Source of the DNA: Thermomicrobium sp. 4228-Ro | GTDB lineage: Bacteria; Chloroflexota; Chloroflexia; Thermomicrobiales; Thermomicrobiaceae | Direction: 5' to 3' | DNA length: 64,000 nucleotides | Assembly: GCF_026241205.1 (NCBI RefSeq) | Contig: NZ_JAPFQM010000001.1 | Coordinates: 496,001 to 560,000 of the forward strand | Part shown: piece after piece, positions 9,829-19,024 of the stretch | How positions within the stretch are numbered: position 1 is the stretch's first letter | Layout: each line of letters begins with the position of its first letter | The notes under the pieces: generated by a model | Database searches by the model: none | Seen by the model: only the letters and a program-made list of their open reading frames with translations | Told to the model about the DNA's origin: nothing | Made by a program: the position numbers and the translations under genes

Positions 9829-10897
9829 CAGGCGCCGGACGCGCCGAGAACGACGGCGCTCCGCACGGGCGACGCTCGTCGAGGCGGTCGCTCACCTCCA
9901 TCCGGCGTACTTCGCCCTCGCCATGGCTACGGGTATCGTCTCGATCGCGGTCGATCTCACTGGTCAGCGGTCGATCGCCCTCGCGCTCTTCGGAGTGAAT
10001 CTTCTCGCGTACCTTATCCTCTGGTTTCTTCTCGCCTGGCGTATCCTCCGCTTCCCGACACTTCTCGCCAGAGACCTCGCTGATCACAATCGCGGTCCGG
10101 GCTTTTTCACCACAGTCGCCGCAACAGCCGTCCTCGGACGCCAATTCCTCACCCTCACCGATCGCCCGGGCATCGCCCTCCCTCTCTGGATCCTCGCGCT
10201 GCTCCTCTGGATCCTCACGACCTACGGCTTCTTCACCGCGATCACGATTCGCGAGGACAAACCCTCGCTCGATCACGGCCTCCACGGCGGCTGGCTGCTC
10301 ACCACAGTCGCGACGCAGTCGCTTACGGTTCTGGGTGTCCCACTCGCGAGTCTGCTCTCCAAGAGAGCCAACGTCCTGCTCTTTGTTTCGATAACGTTTC
10401 ATCTGGCAGGTCTCACGCTCTACTTCATCGTCATCACCCTGATCATGTACCGTTTTACGTTCTATCCTGTGCAGCCCGACGCCTTGATCCCCCCGTACTG
10501 GATCAATATGGGTGCAGTTGCCATCACGACGCTCGCTGGAGCGACCCTCGTCAGTCAAGAGGCAGCATCCCCGCTCGTCGCGACACTCAGTCCCGTGCTC
10601 CGTGGCAGCACCTGGCTCGCCTGGTCGACCGGAACATGGTGGATTCCCCTGTTGCTTCTCCTCGGAGTGTGGCGGCATGGCTATAAACGCTTCGCCTTCC
10701 GGTACGACCCGCAGTACTGGGGCATGGTCTTCCCGCTCGGCATGTACGCAGCGTGTACCGATGCCTTCGCCCGGACGATGCACATCCCGTTTCTCGTGCC
10801 GGTGTCGCACGCCTTCGCGTACATCGCGCTGGTAGCCTGGTTCGCTGTGTTCGCTGGGCTGCTCCGGTGCTTGTTCGATCTCTTGCGCCCGCGGTGA
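9785..10897 (+). CDS. TDT-family transporter (TehA/Mae1/SLAC1-like)
   Basis: Membrane channel or transporter with about ten hydrophobic segments, of the tellurite-resistance/dicarboxylate transporter family. The first helix motif HPAYFALAMATGIVSIA is typical. The proposed GTG start at 9785 overlaps the FmdE-like gene by 44 bases and gives an arginine-rich N-terminal tail; an internal start such as ATG 9923 would cut the first helix. Possible substrates are small anions or C4-dicarboxylates. In this operon nitrate or nitrite is conceivable but unproven. Confidence 0.8.
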   Translation: MRERIDQRLSRNEHDRRRTRRERRRSARATLVEAVAHLHPAYFALAMATGIVSIAVDLTGQRSIALALFGVNLLAYLILWFLLAWRILRFPTLLARDLADHNRGPGFFTTVAATAVLGRQFLTLTDRPGIALPLWILALLLWILTTYGFFTAITIREDKPSLDHGLHGGWLLTTVATQSLTVLGVPLASLLSKRANVLLFVSITFHLAGLTLYFIVITLIMYRFTFYPVQPDALIPPYWINMGAVAITTLAGATLVSQEAASPLVATLSPVLRGSTWLAWSTGTWWIPLLLLLGVWRHGYKRFAFRYDPQYWGMVFPLGMYAACTDAFARTMHIPFLVPVSHAFAYIALVAWFAVFAGLLRCLFDLLRPR

Positions 10898-10929
10898 TTA
10901 CCCCCGGAGCAGGGAACAGCGTCGACCGC

Positions 10930-11667
10930 TCACTCACCGATGTCGAAAAATTTGAACGATTCCGCGAGGAGCATCTGCTCGGCACCCGGCCAGCCCAGCC
11001 GTCGGGCTTCCGCGGCGGTATCCTGCGCCCACAACCGCAACATCGGCTCGGGGTCCCAGTCGCCGAGCTGGCTCCGATGCGCCCGCAGCGCCGCGATCTT
11101 GCGGTCGAACCACGCCGTAATGTCCACGAAGACGTCTGGATGCTGCGATCCAGTGAGATACACGTGCGGGACGATATGCGGTTCCAAACCCTCCTCCAGC
11201 AGTTCCGGGAACGTCAAGCGATCGCGAGCACTCGGAAAGACCGCAGCCAGCGTCGCCTCCCCCACCGCGATGTGATCGGGATGCTGGATATATTGCTGGC
11301 CGAAATAGCGGCTCGTCGGATCCTGACAGACCACCGCATCGGGTTTGAAGCGACGGATGACTCGCACGAGATCCCGGCGCAAATGGAGATCGGGCATCAC
11401 CTCAGCATCCCGATAGCGGAGAAACTCGACGTGCCTGACACCGAGGATCCGCGCTGCCTCGAGCTGTTCGGCCTCTCGGATCGCCACGAGTCGCTCCGGC
11501 GTCATGGTCGGATCGTTGCTCCCTTTGTCGCCGCTCGTCACGAGCACGTACACGATCTCGCTCCCCTCGCTCGCCCAGCGAGCGACCGTTCCCGCGCAGA
11601 TGAACTCCGCATCGTCCGGGTGGGCCATGACGACCAGCACCCGCTGCGGGCGATCCGGTACCCGCAC
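10930..11667 (-). CDS. PIG-L family N-acetylglucosaminyl deacetylase (BshB-like)
   Basis: Zinc-dependent deacetylase of the LmbE/PIG-L fold, 245 residues. The metal-binding AHPDDAE motif is at residues 15-21, and the second histidine motif HPDH lies in the middle. Members deacetylate GlcNAc-malate (bacillithiol), GlcNAc-inositol (mycothiol) or sugar antibiotics; the exact substrate here is unknown. GTG start at 11667 with AAAGGAG nine bases upstream. Last of three co-directional genes after ctpA and DUF309. Confidence 0.85.
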   Translation of the reverse strand: MRVPDRPQRVLVVMAHPDDAEFICAGTVARWASEGSEIVYVLVTSGDKGSNDPTMTPERLVAIREAEQLEAARILGVRHVEFLRYRDAEVMPDLHLRRDLVRVIRRFKPDAVVCQDPTSRYFGQQYIQHPDHIAVGEATLAAVFPSARDRLTFPELLEEGLEPHIVPHVYLTGSQHPDVFVDITAWFDRKIAALRAHRSQLGDWDPEPMLRLWAQDTAAEARRLGWPGAEQMLLAESFKFFDIGE

Positions 11668-11700
11668 GCTTCACGCTCCTTTCGTGACTTTCAGCGTCGC

Positions 11701-12099
11701 TCACTCGCACTCCTGTACCGACCGAACCCAGCACCACCGCGGGGGCTCCGGTCGGGGCCCGGTTGCCCCCGCCTCGATCCAGTGGAGATACGACCTCGCT
11801 CCCTGACAGAGCTGCACGAGATCGATGCCGACGCATGGGCTCGGGTACCGCTCGACGCGCGCCAGCCCTCGCGCCAGCACGTGCCGGCCGCCCACGAGGT
11901 TACCGCGCTGGACATGGTAGAGGCCGACGACAATCTGGATCAGACCACGGTAGAGCTCGCGGAGCGGTCCTTCCGTCCCCCGCCAAAGCGCTTCCAGCAC
12001 CTCGTGACAGGTGAAATACTCACCTGCCTCGTAGAGCGTCGCTGCCTCGACGAGCAACGATGGCGGTTCCACCTGGCACGCTCGTGCGACCGTATCCAT
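11701..12099 (-). CDS. DUF309 domain protein
   Basis: Small helical protein of 132 residues with the DUF309 signature: LYEAGEYFTCHEVLEALWRG followed by LYRGLIQIVVGLYH and RGNLVGG. Function is unknown; the conserved H-E-x-x-E pattern could bind a metal. The ATG at 12099 shares its A with the ctpA stop (TGATG), so translation is coupled. An in-frame upstream ATG (12123) was rejected because it lies inside ctpA. Confidence 0.85.
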   Translation of the reverse strand: MDTVARACQVEPPSLLVEAATLYEAGEYFTCHEVLEALWRGTEGPLRELYRGLIQIVVGLYHVQRGNLVGGRHVLARGLARVERYPSPCVGIDLVQLCQGARSYLHWIEAGATGPRPEPPRWCWVRSVQECE

Positions 12100-13394
12100 C
12101 ACGGACACGCGACGCATTCCCACTCAGTGGTCACGAAGCCGGAATCGTCCGGCGTCAGCGTGCGCCAAGCACGCTCGAGCTGCGGGTCGGACTCGAGTTC
12201 GCTCGACGTCACGACCTGCCCACTGTACGGTACGAGCGGTGCCGTCTCCGCACCGAGCGAGACGACGATGTCCGGCTCGATACCGTTGCGCCAAATGACG
12301 CGTCCATTCGGCGTGACCCAGACTTGTGTTCCGATCAGCAAGGCCGAGCCGTCCTGTAACCGAAACTCCGTGAGGACCGTCCCCGTCCCGAAGGTCCGCT
12401 CGCCGACGAGCACCGCACGCCGGTAGTCCTGGAGCGCTCCAGCAACGATTTCCGCTGCCGATGCCGTGCCATGGTCGACGACCACAACCAGCGGCAGCGT
12501 TACCGGTTGGCTATCTGGCTCGGTACGATACTCGGTCACGTTGCCAGCACGATCGCGAGACGTGAACACGAGCGTTCCAGGAGGGAGAAACAGGCCAGCA
12601 GCGTCGACAGCCTCGTTGACGAGCCCGCCCGGGTTCCCGCGCAGGTCCAGGACCACCCCGCGGACTTCGCGAGCAACGAGACGATCCAGTGCTCGCCGGA
12701 GATCGGTGCTCGCACCGCTCGCGAAGGAACTCAAGCGAACGTATCCGATGTTCGATGGCAGGATAGCCCAGCGGACGACGCTCACACGCACCTTCGCACG
12801 TACGAGGGTGACTTCGATCGGCTGGCCCGTTCCTGGACGAGCGAGCCGGAGCGTCACCGTGGTTCCTTCCGGACCCCGCACGTGCTGAACGACTCCGTCG
12901 AGTCCCAGTTCGTCGACCGGAATACCGTCGACAGCCACGAGCATATCGCCGACCCGTATCCCGGCCCGCTGCGCGGGTGATTCCTCGAAGACATCGCGGA
13001 CGATAATCTTCCCCTCACGGTCCTCGATTTCGACACCGATACCGGTGTACTCCCCGGACAGCTGCTCGGAATGTTGGGACAGCTCTTCAGCAGTCAGGTA
13101 GCGGGTGTGTCCGCTATCGCCAACAGCGTCAGCCAGGCCGCGGAGAGCGCCAGCGAGCAACTGCTTGTCATCCAGCGCAGTCGGTTCGACGTAGTGCTCG
13201 TGCAACAAGGTCCAGGCTTCGCCGAACACCGCCACTGCGGTCGGCATTTCCGCCGCTGTCGTCGACGAAGCGAGCGGTTCTCGCCACGTTTGGCCGAGCA
13301 GGAGTCCAGTGAGGAACAGCGCCAGAGCGACCAAGATCCACGGTCCTTGTGGAGCCGGTGGGCAGTTGCCCACCTGTTTCCGACCAATGTTCAC
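12099..13394 (-). CDS. S41 C-terminal processing protease (CtpA-like) lacking the usual catalytic lysine
   Basis: Periplasmic or extracytoplasmic protease: N-terminal membrane anchor (about 18-34), PDZ domain (about 112-195), S41 core (about 200-400). The nucleophile region is GTASAAEIVAGAL with Ser312. In Prc/CtpA the general-base lysine lies 25 residues later in FGKG; here that position is Thr337 in ERTFGTGTV. Either the mechanism differs or the protein is inactive. GTG start at 13394 with GGAGG upstream. First gene of a three-gene operon. Confidence 0.88.
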   Translation of the reverse strand: MNIGRKQVGNCPPAPQGPWILVALALFLTGLLLGQTWREPLASSTTAAEMPTAVAVFGEAWTLLHEHYVEPTALDDKQLLAGALRGLADAVGDSGHTRYLTAEELSQHSEQLSGEYTGIGVEIEDREGKIIVRDVFEESPAQRAGIRVGDMLVAVDGIPVDELGLDGVVQHVRGPEGTTVTLRLARPGTGQPIEVTLVRAKVRVSVVRWAILPSNIGYVRLSSFASGASTDLRRALDRLVAREVRGVVLDLRGNPGGLVNEAVDAAGLFLPPGTLVFTSRDRAGNVTEYRTEPDSQPVTLPLVVVVDHGTASAAEIVAGALQDYRRAVLVGERTFGTGTVLTEFRLQDGSALLIGTQVWVTPNGRVIWRNGIEPDIVVSLGAETAPLVPYSGQVVTSSELESDPQLERAWRTLTPDDSGFVTTEWECVACP

Positions 13395-13475
13395 CGCACG
13401 CCTCCACCGCGCCTCGACCGCGTATCGACCGGTTAAGCATAGCCCGCGCCGGTGGTCCGAACCCTATTCCTCGCT

Positions 13476-13847
13476 TCACTCGGACGAGCGCCCCGGCTGT
13501 TCCGCCCGGAGCAGGTCGAGCGTTTCCACCGCATGACGGAGATGCGGAATGACGATGCTCCCACCGACGATGAGCGCGACCTGCATCGCATCGTACAATT
13601 CGGCATCCGACCAGCCCAACTCGACGCAGCGATCGAGATGGTAGTCCACGCAGTCGTTGCAACGCAAAACCAGCGAGGCAACCAGGCCCAGTAGCTCCTT
13701 CGTGCGAGCATCCAGTGCCCCGTCTCGATACGTCGCACTGTCCAAGGCGAAGAAGCGGTTGATGTCACGGTGACCGATCGCACTGATCCGCTGGTTCATG
13801 CGAGCACGGTAGGCACGGAATCGCTCGAGGCGATGTTCGTCCGTCAT
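13476..13847 (-). CDS. Carboxymuconolactone decarboxylase / AhpD-like protein
   Basis: 123-residue all-helical protein of the CMD family. The redox motif RCNDCVDYH (CxxC then H) is characteristic of AhpD-like peroxidase reductases rather than the decarboxylase itself. ATG at 13847 with AAAGGAG 12 bases upstream. It stands alone between ctpA and pntB on the same strand. The redox partner is unknown. Confidence 0.85.
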   Translation of the reverse strand: MTDEHRLERFRAYRARMNQRISAIGHRDINRFFALDSATYRDGALDARTKELLGLVASLVLRCNDCVDYHLDRCVELGWSDAELYDAMQVALIVGGSIVIPHLRHAVETLDLLRAEQPGRSSE

Positions 13848-13957
13848 GGTGTTCCCAACTCCTTTCACGTCGAGGCGCACCGGTCGCGACTCCGTTCCAG
13901 TCGAACGTCAGAACGAAGCACTACCAGCGTAGCGGTCACCCCGTCGAAAACGATACA

Positions 13958-13983
13958 GCGGCCCGGGCAGGAACCCGGGCCGC
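13958..13983 (-). terminator. Rho-independent terminator of the pnt operon
   Basis: A perfect 10-bp GC stem (13958-13967 with 13974-13983) and a 6-base loop, directly after the pntB stop on the minus strand and followed there by TGTATCGTTTTCG. It could also serve the opposite strand, but no gene ends there. Confidence 0.75.
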
Positions 13984-14002
13984 GCCTTTGGAGCGAGCAG
14001 CG

Positions 14003-15406
14003 TCACACCGCTTTCACCGCCTCGACGAGTCGCTTGAGCGTCTCCTTGGCATCACCGAAGAGCATGCGCGTCTGCGGCATGTGGAACAGCTCGTTTTCGA
14101 CACCAGCGAAACCGGGACGCATGCTCCGCTTGAGCACGATCACGTTCTTGGCCTGGTCAGCGTTCAGGATCGGCATCCCGTACAGCGGACTCGAGGGATC
14201 GGTGCGGGCAGCCGGGTTGACGACGTCGTTCGCCCCCACGATCAGCGCCACGTCCGCGCGCTGGAACTCCTCGTTGATCTGCTCCATTTCGTACAGCTTG
14301 TCGTACGGGATATTCGCCTCAGCCAGCAGCACATTCATATGACCCGGCATGCGGCCAGCGACCGGGTGGATCGCGAACTTGACTTCGACGCCGCGCTTCT
14401 CGAGCTCGTTCGCCAGTTCCGCCAGCTCATGCTGCGCTTGCGCGACGGCGAGACCGTACCCCGGTACGATGATGACCAAGTTCGCATAAGCGAGCAGCAC
14501 CGCGGTGTCCTCGACGGTGGTCTCGCGGATCGGCTTGGCCTCGCCGACTGCCGCGCCAGCGGCCCGCAGCCGATACGCCCCGAACAACACATTGGCGAGC
14601 GACCGGTTCATCGCCCGGCTCATCAAGATGGTCAGAAGCGAACCGGATGCACCGACCAACGCGCCAGCGACCACCAGAATCTGGTTTTCCAGCACGAATC
14701 CAGCTGCAGCCGCCGCGAGACCGGTCATCGAGTTCAACACCGAGATCACGACCGGCATGTCAGCGCCACCGACCGGCAAGACCAAGAGAATCCCGAAAAG
14801 GAGAGCCAGCCCGAACAAGATCCAGACCGACGCCGATGCGCCGCCGAGTCCCAGAAGCCAGACCCACATCGCGACGATGCCAGCGGCAACCGCGACATTG
14901 AGCGGGATCTGGAGCGGGAACCGGACAGGCCGTCCCGTCATCAGTTCCTGAAGCTTCAGGAACGCAATCACGCTACCGGTAAAGGCGATCGAACCGACCG
15001 TCGTCCCGAAGGCGACCGAGGCTCGCTCGCCTCCGCTCACCGCCCCACTCGCGACGAAACGCTGGAACTCGGCGACCGCAACGAGCGCAGCCGTCGCGCC
15101 CCCCATGCCGTTGAACAGCGCGACCATCTGGGGCATCGCCGTCATCGGCACGACACGGGCAAGGTAGATCGACCCCGCCGCACCGATCGCGGTACCGATC
15201 ACGATCACGGCCACGTTCGCGAAGCGCCACTGCATATGCGGATCCAGCAGTGTGACCGCGACAGCCACCAGCAAGCCGAGCGCGATGAGCTGGTTACCCG
15301 AGCGCGCCGTCCGTGGCGTACTCAGGCGCTTGAGACCGAGAATGATGACGATGGCGCAGGCCAGATAGACGAGATCGATGACAGCATCGCGCACGTTCTC
15401 GATCAT
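14003..15406 (-). CDS. pntB: NAD(P) transhydrogenase subunit beta
   Basis: Proton-translocating transhydrogenase: membrane domain II plus NADP(H)-binding domain III. It has 467 residues, with eight or nine membrane helices over the first ~280. The C-terminal Rossmann-like NADP domain has the GYGLAVAQAQHELAELA loop and a VIVLKRSMRPGFAGVENELF segment. It transfers hydride from NADH to NADP+ using the proton gradient. It overlaps pntA2 by four bases (ATGA). Third gene of the operon. Confidence 0.96.
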   Translation of the reverse strand: MIENVRDAVIDLVYLACAIVIILGLKRLSTPRTARSGNQLIALGLLVAVAVTLLDPHMQWRFANVAVIVIGTAIGAAGSIYLARVVPMTAMPQMVALFNGMGGATAALVAVAEFQRFVASGAVSGGERASVAFGTTVGSIAFTGSVIAFLKLQELMTGRPVRFPLQIPLNVAVAAGIVAMWVWLLGLGGASASVWILFGLALLFGILLVLPVGGADMPVVISVLNSMTGLAAAAAGFVLENQILVVAGALVGASGSLLTILMSRAMNRSLANVLFGAYRLRAAGAAVGEAKPIRETTVEDTAVLLAYANLVIIVPGYGLAVAQAQHELAELANELEKRGVEVKFAIHPVAGRMPGHMNVLLAEANIPYDKLYEMEQINEEFQRADVALIVGANDVVNPAARTDPSSPLYGMPILNADQAKNVIVLKRSMRPGFAGVENELFHMPQTRMLFGDAKETLKRLVEAVKAV

Positions 15407-15756
15407 CGCTGCCCCACCACTTCCTTTTCACGCACGGCTGCAGGAGCCGCGCCGGGAACCTTCTCCGCCCCTCGCTCTTTCGTCTTGAACATCTCGAGCA
15501 TGCGATCGGTCACGACGATGCCACCGAACAAGTTTCCAGCACCGAAGAGACAGCCGAGCAGGCCCAGCAGCAAGGTGAGCGGATCGTCAGCCGTTCCGGC
15601 CACGAGAATGCCGCCGAGAAGGACGATTCCGTGAATCGCATTGGTTCCCGACATGAGCGGCGTGTGCAGCAGGGTGGGGACACGCGAGATTACCTCGAAG
15701 CCGAGGAAAATCGTCAGCATGAGTACGTACAGACCGAGAAGCAATTCCTGATTCAC
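15403..15756 (-). CDS. pntAB: NAD(P) transhydrogenase subunit alpha part 2 (membrane)
   Basis: 117 residues with three hydrophobic helices. It corresponds to the C-terminal membrane part of the E. coli alpha subunit and is separate here, as in many three-gene pnt operons. The helix LLHTPLMSGTNAIHG contains the family-typical TPLMSGTNAI motif. ATGA overlaps at both ends. Confidence 0.94.
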   Translation of the reverse strand: MNQELLLGLYVLMLTIFLGFEVISRVPTLLHTPLMSGTNAIHGIVLLGGILVAGTADDPLTLLLGLLGCLFGAGNLFGGIVVTDRMLEMFKTKERGAEKVPGAAPAAVREKEVVGQR

Positions 15757-16916
15757 CGCACTTCCTCCTTGAGGCGCTCCAACGTCGGTTCATGCAGGAT
15801 CTGCTTGTCCTTGGTAAGGACGACACCACGCGTGATCTCGTCCTCGAAGTTCCAGACAAACTCCCCTTTGGGAGCGAGGTGCTCGAGCAGCGCGGCGACA
15901 TTGCGCGCGTACATCTGGCTCGCCGTGTAGGCCATCTCGCTCGGCAAGTTGAGCGGCCCCATGATGGTGACACCGTGCCGAACCACCGTCTCGCCTGGCA
16001 CGGTCAGCTCACAGTTTCCGCCCATCTCAGCGGCGAGGTCGACGATCACCGCGCGCGGTCGCATCTGCCGCACGGTCTCCTCACGGATCAAGAGGGGTGC
16101 CCGGCGGCCTGGAACCAGTGCTGTCGTGATGACCACATCGGCTTCGACGCAATGGTTGTGGATGAGTTCCTGCTCACGCCGGAGATGCTCTTCGGCGAGC
16201 TCTTTCGCGTACCCTCCGACTTCCTCCGTCGTCACACCGAGTTCGAGGAATTTGGCGCCGAGGCTCTCGACCTGCTCCTTGACCACTGGCCGCGTGTCGA
16301 ACGCCTCGACGATCGCACCCAGTCGACGCGCCGTCGCGATCGCCTGCAGGCCGGCGACCCCGGCACCGAGCACCAGAACTTTCGCCGGGCGAATCGTCCC
16401 GGCTGCGGTCATCATCAGCGGGAAGAACTTGGGCAATTCGTTGGCTGCCAGCAAGACCGCCTTGTAGCCAGCCACCGTACTCATCGAGGAGAGCGCATCC
16501 ATCGGCTGGGCACGCGTGATCCGCGGGATCGTATCCATGCTGACTGCGATCACCCCACGTGCAGCCAGCGCCGCGACCAACTCCGGCGCGATGAGGGGCT
16601 GGAGGAAACCGATCAGCACCTGTCCCTCGTGGAGCAACTCGAGTTCCTCAGGTAGCGGGCGTTGCACCTTGATGATCACGTCGGAACGACCGTACAGTTC
16701 CGCCACGTCGTCGAGGAGTGCTGCACCAGCTGCCTCGTACTCCTCGTCCGGGAACCCAGCCGCCAGCCCGGCCTCCCGCTCGACGACGACGCGGAAACCG
16801 AGACGACCGTACCGGCGTACCGTCTCTGGCGTCGCCGCCACCCGCCGCTCACGTGGCGCCCGTTCCCGCGGTACACCGAGCGTCCGCACCGGTGCTTCGC
16901 TACCTTGGTGCTGCAC
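15753..16916 (-). CDS. pntAA: NAD(P) transhydrogenase subunit alpha part 1 (NAD-binding)
   Basis: Soluble NAD(H)-binding domain I, related to alanine dehydrogenase. It has 387 residues. The VLGAGVAGLQAIATARRLGA Rossmann motif, the VPRERAPRERRVA N-terminus and a QMYARNVAALLEHL tail are all typical. First gene of the operon; promoter at 17000-17029. The start at 16916 gives a short leader before the conserved domain (from about residue 12), and a slightly later start is possible. Confidence 0.94.
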   Translation of the reverse strand: MQHQGSEAPVRTLGVPRERAPRERRVAATPETVRRYGRLGFRVVVEREAGLAAGFPDEEYEAAGAALLDDVAELYGRSDVIIKVQRPLPEELELLHEGQVLIGFLQPLIAPELVAALAARGVIAVSMDTIPRITRAQPMDALSSMSTVAGYKAVLLAANELPKFFPLMMTAAGTIRPAKVLVLGAGVAGLQAIATARRLGAIVEAFDTRPVVKEQVESLGAKFLELGVTTEEVGGYAKELAEEHLRREQELIHNHCVEADVVITTALVPGRRAPLLIREETVRQMRPRAVIVDLAAEMGGNCELTVPGETVVRHGVTIMGPLNLPSEMAYTASQMYARNVAALLEHLAPKGEFVWNFEDEITRGVVLTKDKQILHEPTLERLKEEVR

Positions 16917-16999
16917 CGTCGCCGCCCCTTTCGTTTGGTTGTACGACTCCCTGCCGAACTGCTCTTCTGTTCCGCTGACTGACGGTATCTCCGCGGTAA

Positions 17000-17029
17000 C
17001 TCTAGTCGCCGGCTACTCCCTCGGTCAAG
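17000..17029 (-). promoter_or_regulatory. Sigma70-type promoter of the pnt operon
   Basis: TTGACC (17029-17024), 18-base spacer, TAGAGT (17005-17000) on the minus strand, about 85 bases before pntA1. Confidence 0.5.
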
Positions 17030-17162
17030 CACCTTTCGGTCGAAACCGAAGAACCCTGAAGCTGGTCGCCGGATTCTGGCCCAGTCCGAACCAGCTGCTG
17101 TCAACGACCGCACGCCGGACGATCGAAGATCGAACAGCGCAACCCGAGTTTCGTCGCATGCC

Positions 17163-17191
17163 TTGCGGGCACTCTCCCGCCCAGCTAGCAT
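17163..17191 (+). promoter_or_regulatory. Possible promoter of CopD-like gene
   Basis: TTGCGG (17163-17168), 17-base spacer, TAGCAT (17186-17191), 80 bases before the ATG. Confidence 0.35.
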
Positions 17192-17270
17192 AACGCACGA
17201 GTCGCATGCCGACATACCGTCTCGTCGGCTTGACTGTTCGCATGAATCGAGCGAGAGGAAGGCGAACGGA

Positions 17271-17771
17271 ATGAGCGAGTGGCTCTGGGCGACGATCCGC
17301 TGGTTGCATCTCGTCGCGCTCAGTTTCTGGCTCGGTGGTCAGCTGTTCCTGGTCCTCGTCGTCCAGCCGGTTTTGCGCCTGACCGTTCCCGATCGCGCCC
17401 AGCGTCTTGCGTTGACGGCAACGCTCGGTCGCCGGTACTCGCCACTCGCGTGGGTCAGTTTGGGCATCATGATCGTGACGGGTCTCTTGCTCGGTACCCA
17501 CCGCGGCGTGCAATGGACTGCGCTACTCAGCTGGAATCCAGGCTACGGGCGGACGCTCGCGATCAAAATGCTCTTGGTCGGGATCGTGCTCGTCTTGACG
17601 GTTCTGCATGGCCGTCTGATCGGCCCACGCCTGGCCGTGGCAGCTCGTGCACCGCACAACCCGCACGATCGCGGCTATCGACAGCTCGCTCGGTGGTCGC
17701 GGGTTGTCTCCAGCCTCAATCTCATGCTGACCCTCGTGATCGTCCTGCTCGCCGCTCGTCTGGTTCCCTAA
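17271..17771 (+). CDS. CopD-like four-helix membrane protein
   Basis: 166 residues, four transmembrane helices. The start helix WLHLVALSFWLGGQLFL resembles the copper-resistance D / DUF2269-type family, where the histidine and the small polar residues are conserved. Its role may be in copper or heme-related transport; the family is poorly characterised. ATG 17271 follows GAGAGGAAGG. Convergent with the LysM gene, the stops overlapping. Confidence 0.7.
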   Translation: MSEWLWATIRWLHLVALSFWLGGQLFLVLVVQPVLRLTVPDRAQRLALTATLGRRYSPLAWVSLGIMIVTGLLLGTHRGVQWTALLSWNPGYGRTLAIKMLLVGIVLVLTVLHGRLIGPRLAVAARAPHNPHDRGYRQLARWSRVVSSLNLMLTLVIVLLAARLVP

Positions 17772-17783
17772 CCCCAGGGAGCC
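17762..17783. terminator. Possible bidirectional hairpin between convergent genes
   Basis: An 8-bp stem (17762-17769 with 17776-17783, one G-T pair) and a 6-base loop, covering both stop codons. No T-tract on either side. Confidence 0.3.
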
Positions 17784-19024
17784 GGCTGAATGCGCAGCAT
17801 CATGCCATCGAAATAGCCCCAGGAGCGCAGAAAATCGCTCCAGGCGAACGACCGGTATTGCCCGTCACCCGGATCGGCAACGTAGACGCGTTCAGCGTCA
17901 TACCCATAGACAACCACGGCATGTTCCTGAGGTACGAGCACGAACCGCTCGCCATTCGCCTCTCCCACGAACCGTGGTTGGACCGAGGCCATGTTCGTCA
18001 TCCAGACGACCACCGGGCGGCCAGCCTGGAGCTCCCGCTTGAGGACATCCGCATCGCCATGTGCGTACACGGCCTCGGCCCGGAAACCGTACCGTTCCAG
18101 CAGCGGTACGAGCGGCTCGGCATAGACGCCATAATCGTCGGTACTGCCGAACGCACCGTTCATGTCGCCGCGGAAGCCACGATGCGGATTCGGGTCGTAC
18201 GGCATATTCTCGATGAACACCCACTCCGAAACCGGCCGTCCCCAGTATGCCGTCACCACACTCAGCGCTGCCGCCTCGCAGCTCAACGGGAGAGACTGCC
18301 GAGAGGCCGGTACTCCCTCCAAGCGGATCGCCGCGACAGGGGCGCTTGGCGGAATCACCAGAACTTGCCCGACGAGAAGCCGATCGGGATCCGTGAGGTT
18401 GTTCGCTTCGGCGAGCGCGCTGACTGCGACACCGAAACGGTTGGCGATCGCTGTCAGCGTATCACCCGGTTGGACGACGTAGCGCTGGGGTCCGAGTGCT
18501 TCCCACGACGCGAGTGCTCCGCGCGGGACGACGAGCGCTTGGCCCACGTAGATTCGGTGTGGATCGGTCAGCCGGTTGGCTGCCACGAGCGCCTCGACTG
18601 TGACACCGTAGTGTCGAGCGATGGCAGTCAGCGTCTCCCCCGGCTGGACATGATGCACGACCGCGTCCTGCGCACGCTCCGGAATGACGAGCCGCATACC
18701 GGCGAAAATCACGTCAGGGTCCGCGAGTCCATTCGCCCGCACCAGTGCCTCGACTGGAACACCGTAGCGTGCCGCGATACCGCTCATCGTTTCTCCTGCA
18801 TGCACCACGTGCATCGTCTCGGCCGCGGCGCGTTGGGCAGTCATGACGGTTGCCGCTGCAGCCAGAACACCGATCGCGAGCGTACGCCGAACACGTCGCT
18901 CATGACCTGGCAAGCCACGGCCGAACCGACGCGGTGGCCCCGGGTCGGGCACTACGACGAGCTCCAGTTGCTGCCGCCGTCGTAGTCGCTCACGCGCGGC
19001 ATACCGTTCCACCAGGCTCCCCAT
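17768..19024 (-). CDS. Membrane-anchored protein with three LysM repeats and a C39-like peptidase domain
   Basis: 418 residues. A basic N-terminal segment (1-46) is followed by one hydrophobic helix (about 48-66), so the rest is extracellular. Three LysM peptidoglycan-binding repeats lie at about 71-115, 122-167 and 181-225. The C-terminus (about 240-418) is a papain-like C39 peptidase-family domain: LPLSCEAAAL with putative nucleophile Cys249, EHAVVVYGYD with the histidine and VADPGDG with the aspartate. It is likely a cell-wall-attached cysteine peptidase; the substrate is unknown. Confidence 0.85.
   Translation of the reverse strand: MGSLVERYAARERLRRRQQLELVVVPDPGPPRRFGRGLPGHERRVRRTLAIGVLAAAATVMTAQRAAAETMHVVHAGETMSGIAARYGVPVEALVRANGLADPDVIFAGMRLVIPERAQDAVVHHVQPGETLTAIARHYGVTVEALVAANRLTDPHRIYVGQALVVPRGALASWEALGPQRYVVQPGDTLTAIANRFGVAVSALAEANNLTDPDRLLVGQVLVIPPSAPVAAIRLEGVPASRQSLPLSCEAAALSVVTAYWGRPVSEWVFIENMPYDPNPHRGFRGDMNGAFGSTDDYGVYAEPLVPLLERYGFRAEAVYAHGDADVLKRELQAGRPVVVWMTNMASVQPRFVGEANGERFVLVPQEHAVVVYGYDAERVYVADPGDGQYRSFAWSDFLRSWGYFDGMMLRIQPAPWG

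Larger units (their letters stand above)
16917..17270. other. Divergent intergenic region, pntA1 / CopD-like gene
   Basis: No coding potential that resembles a protein. It contains one promoter for each direction (17000-17029 minus, 17163-17191 plus). Confidence 0.5.

Noticed and set aside
13981-14002. Terminator hairpin at 13958-13983 as a plus-strand terminator
   Set aside because: No plus-strand gene ends there; the T-rich side is on the minus strand after pntB.
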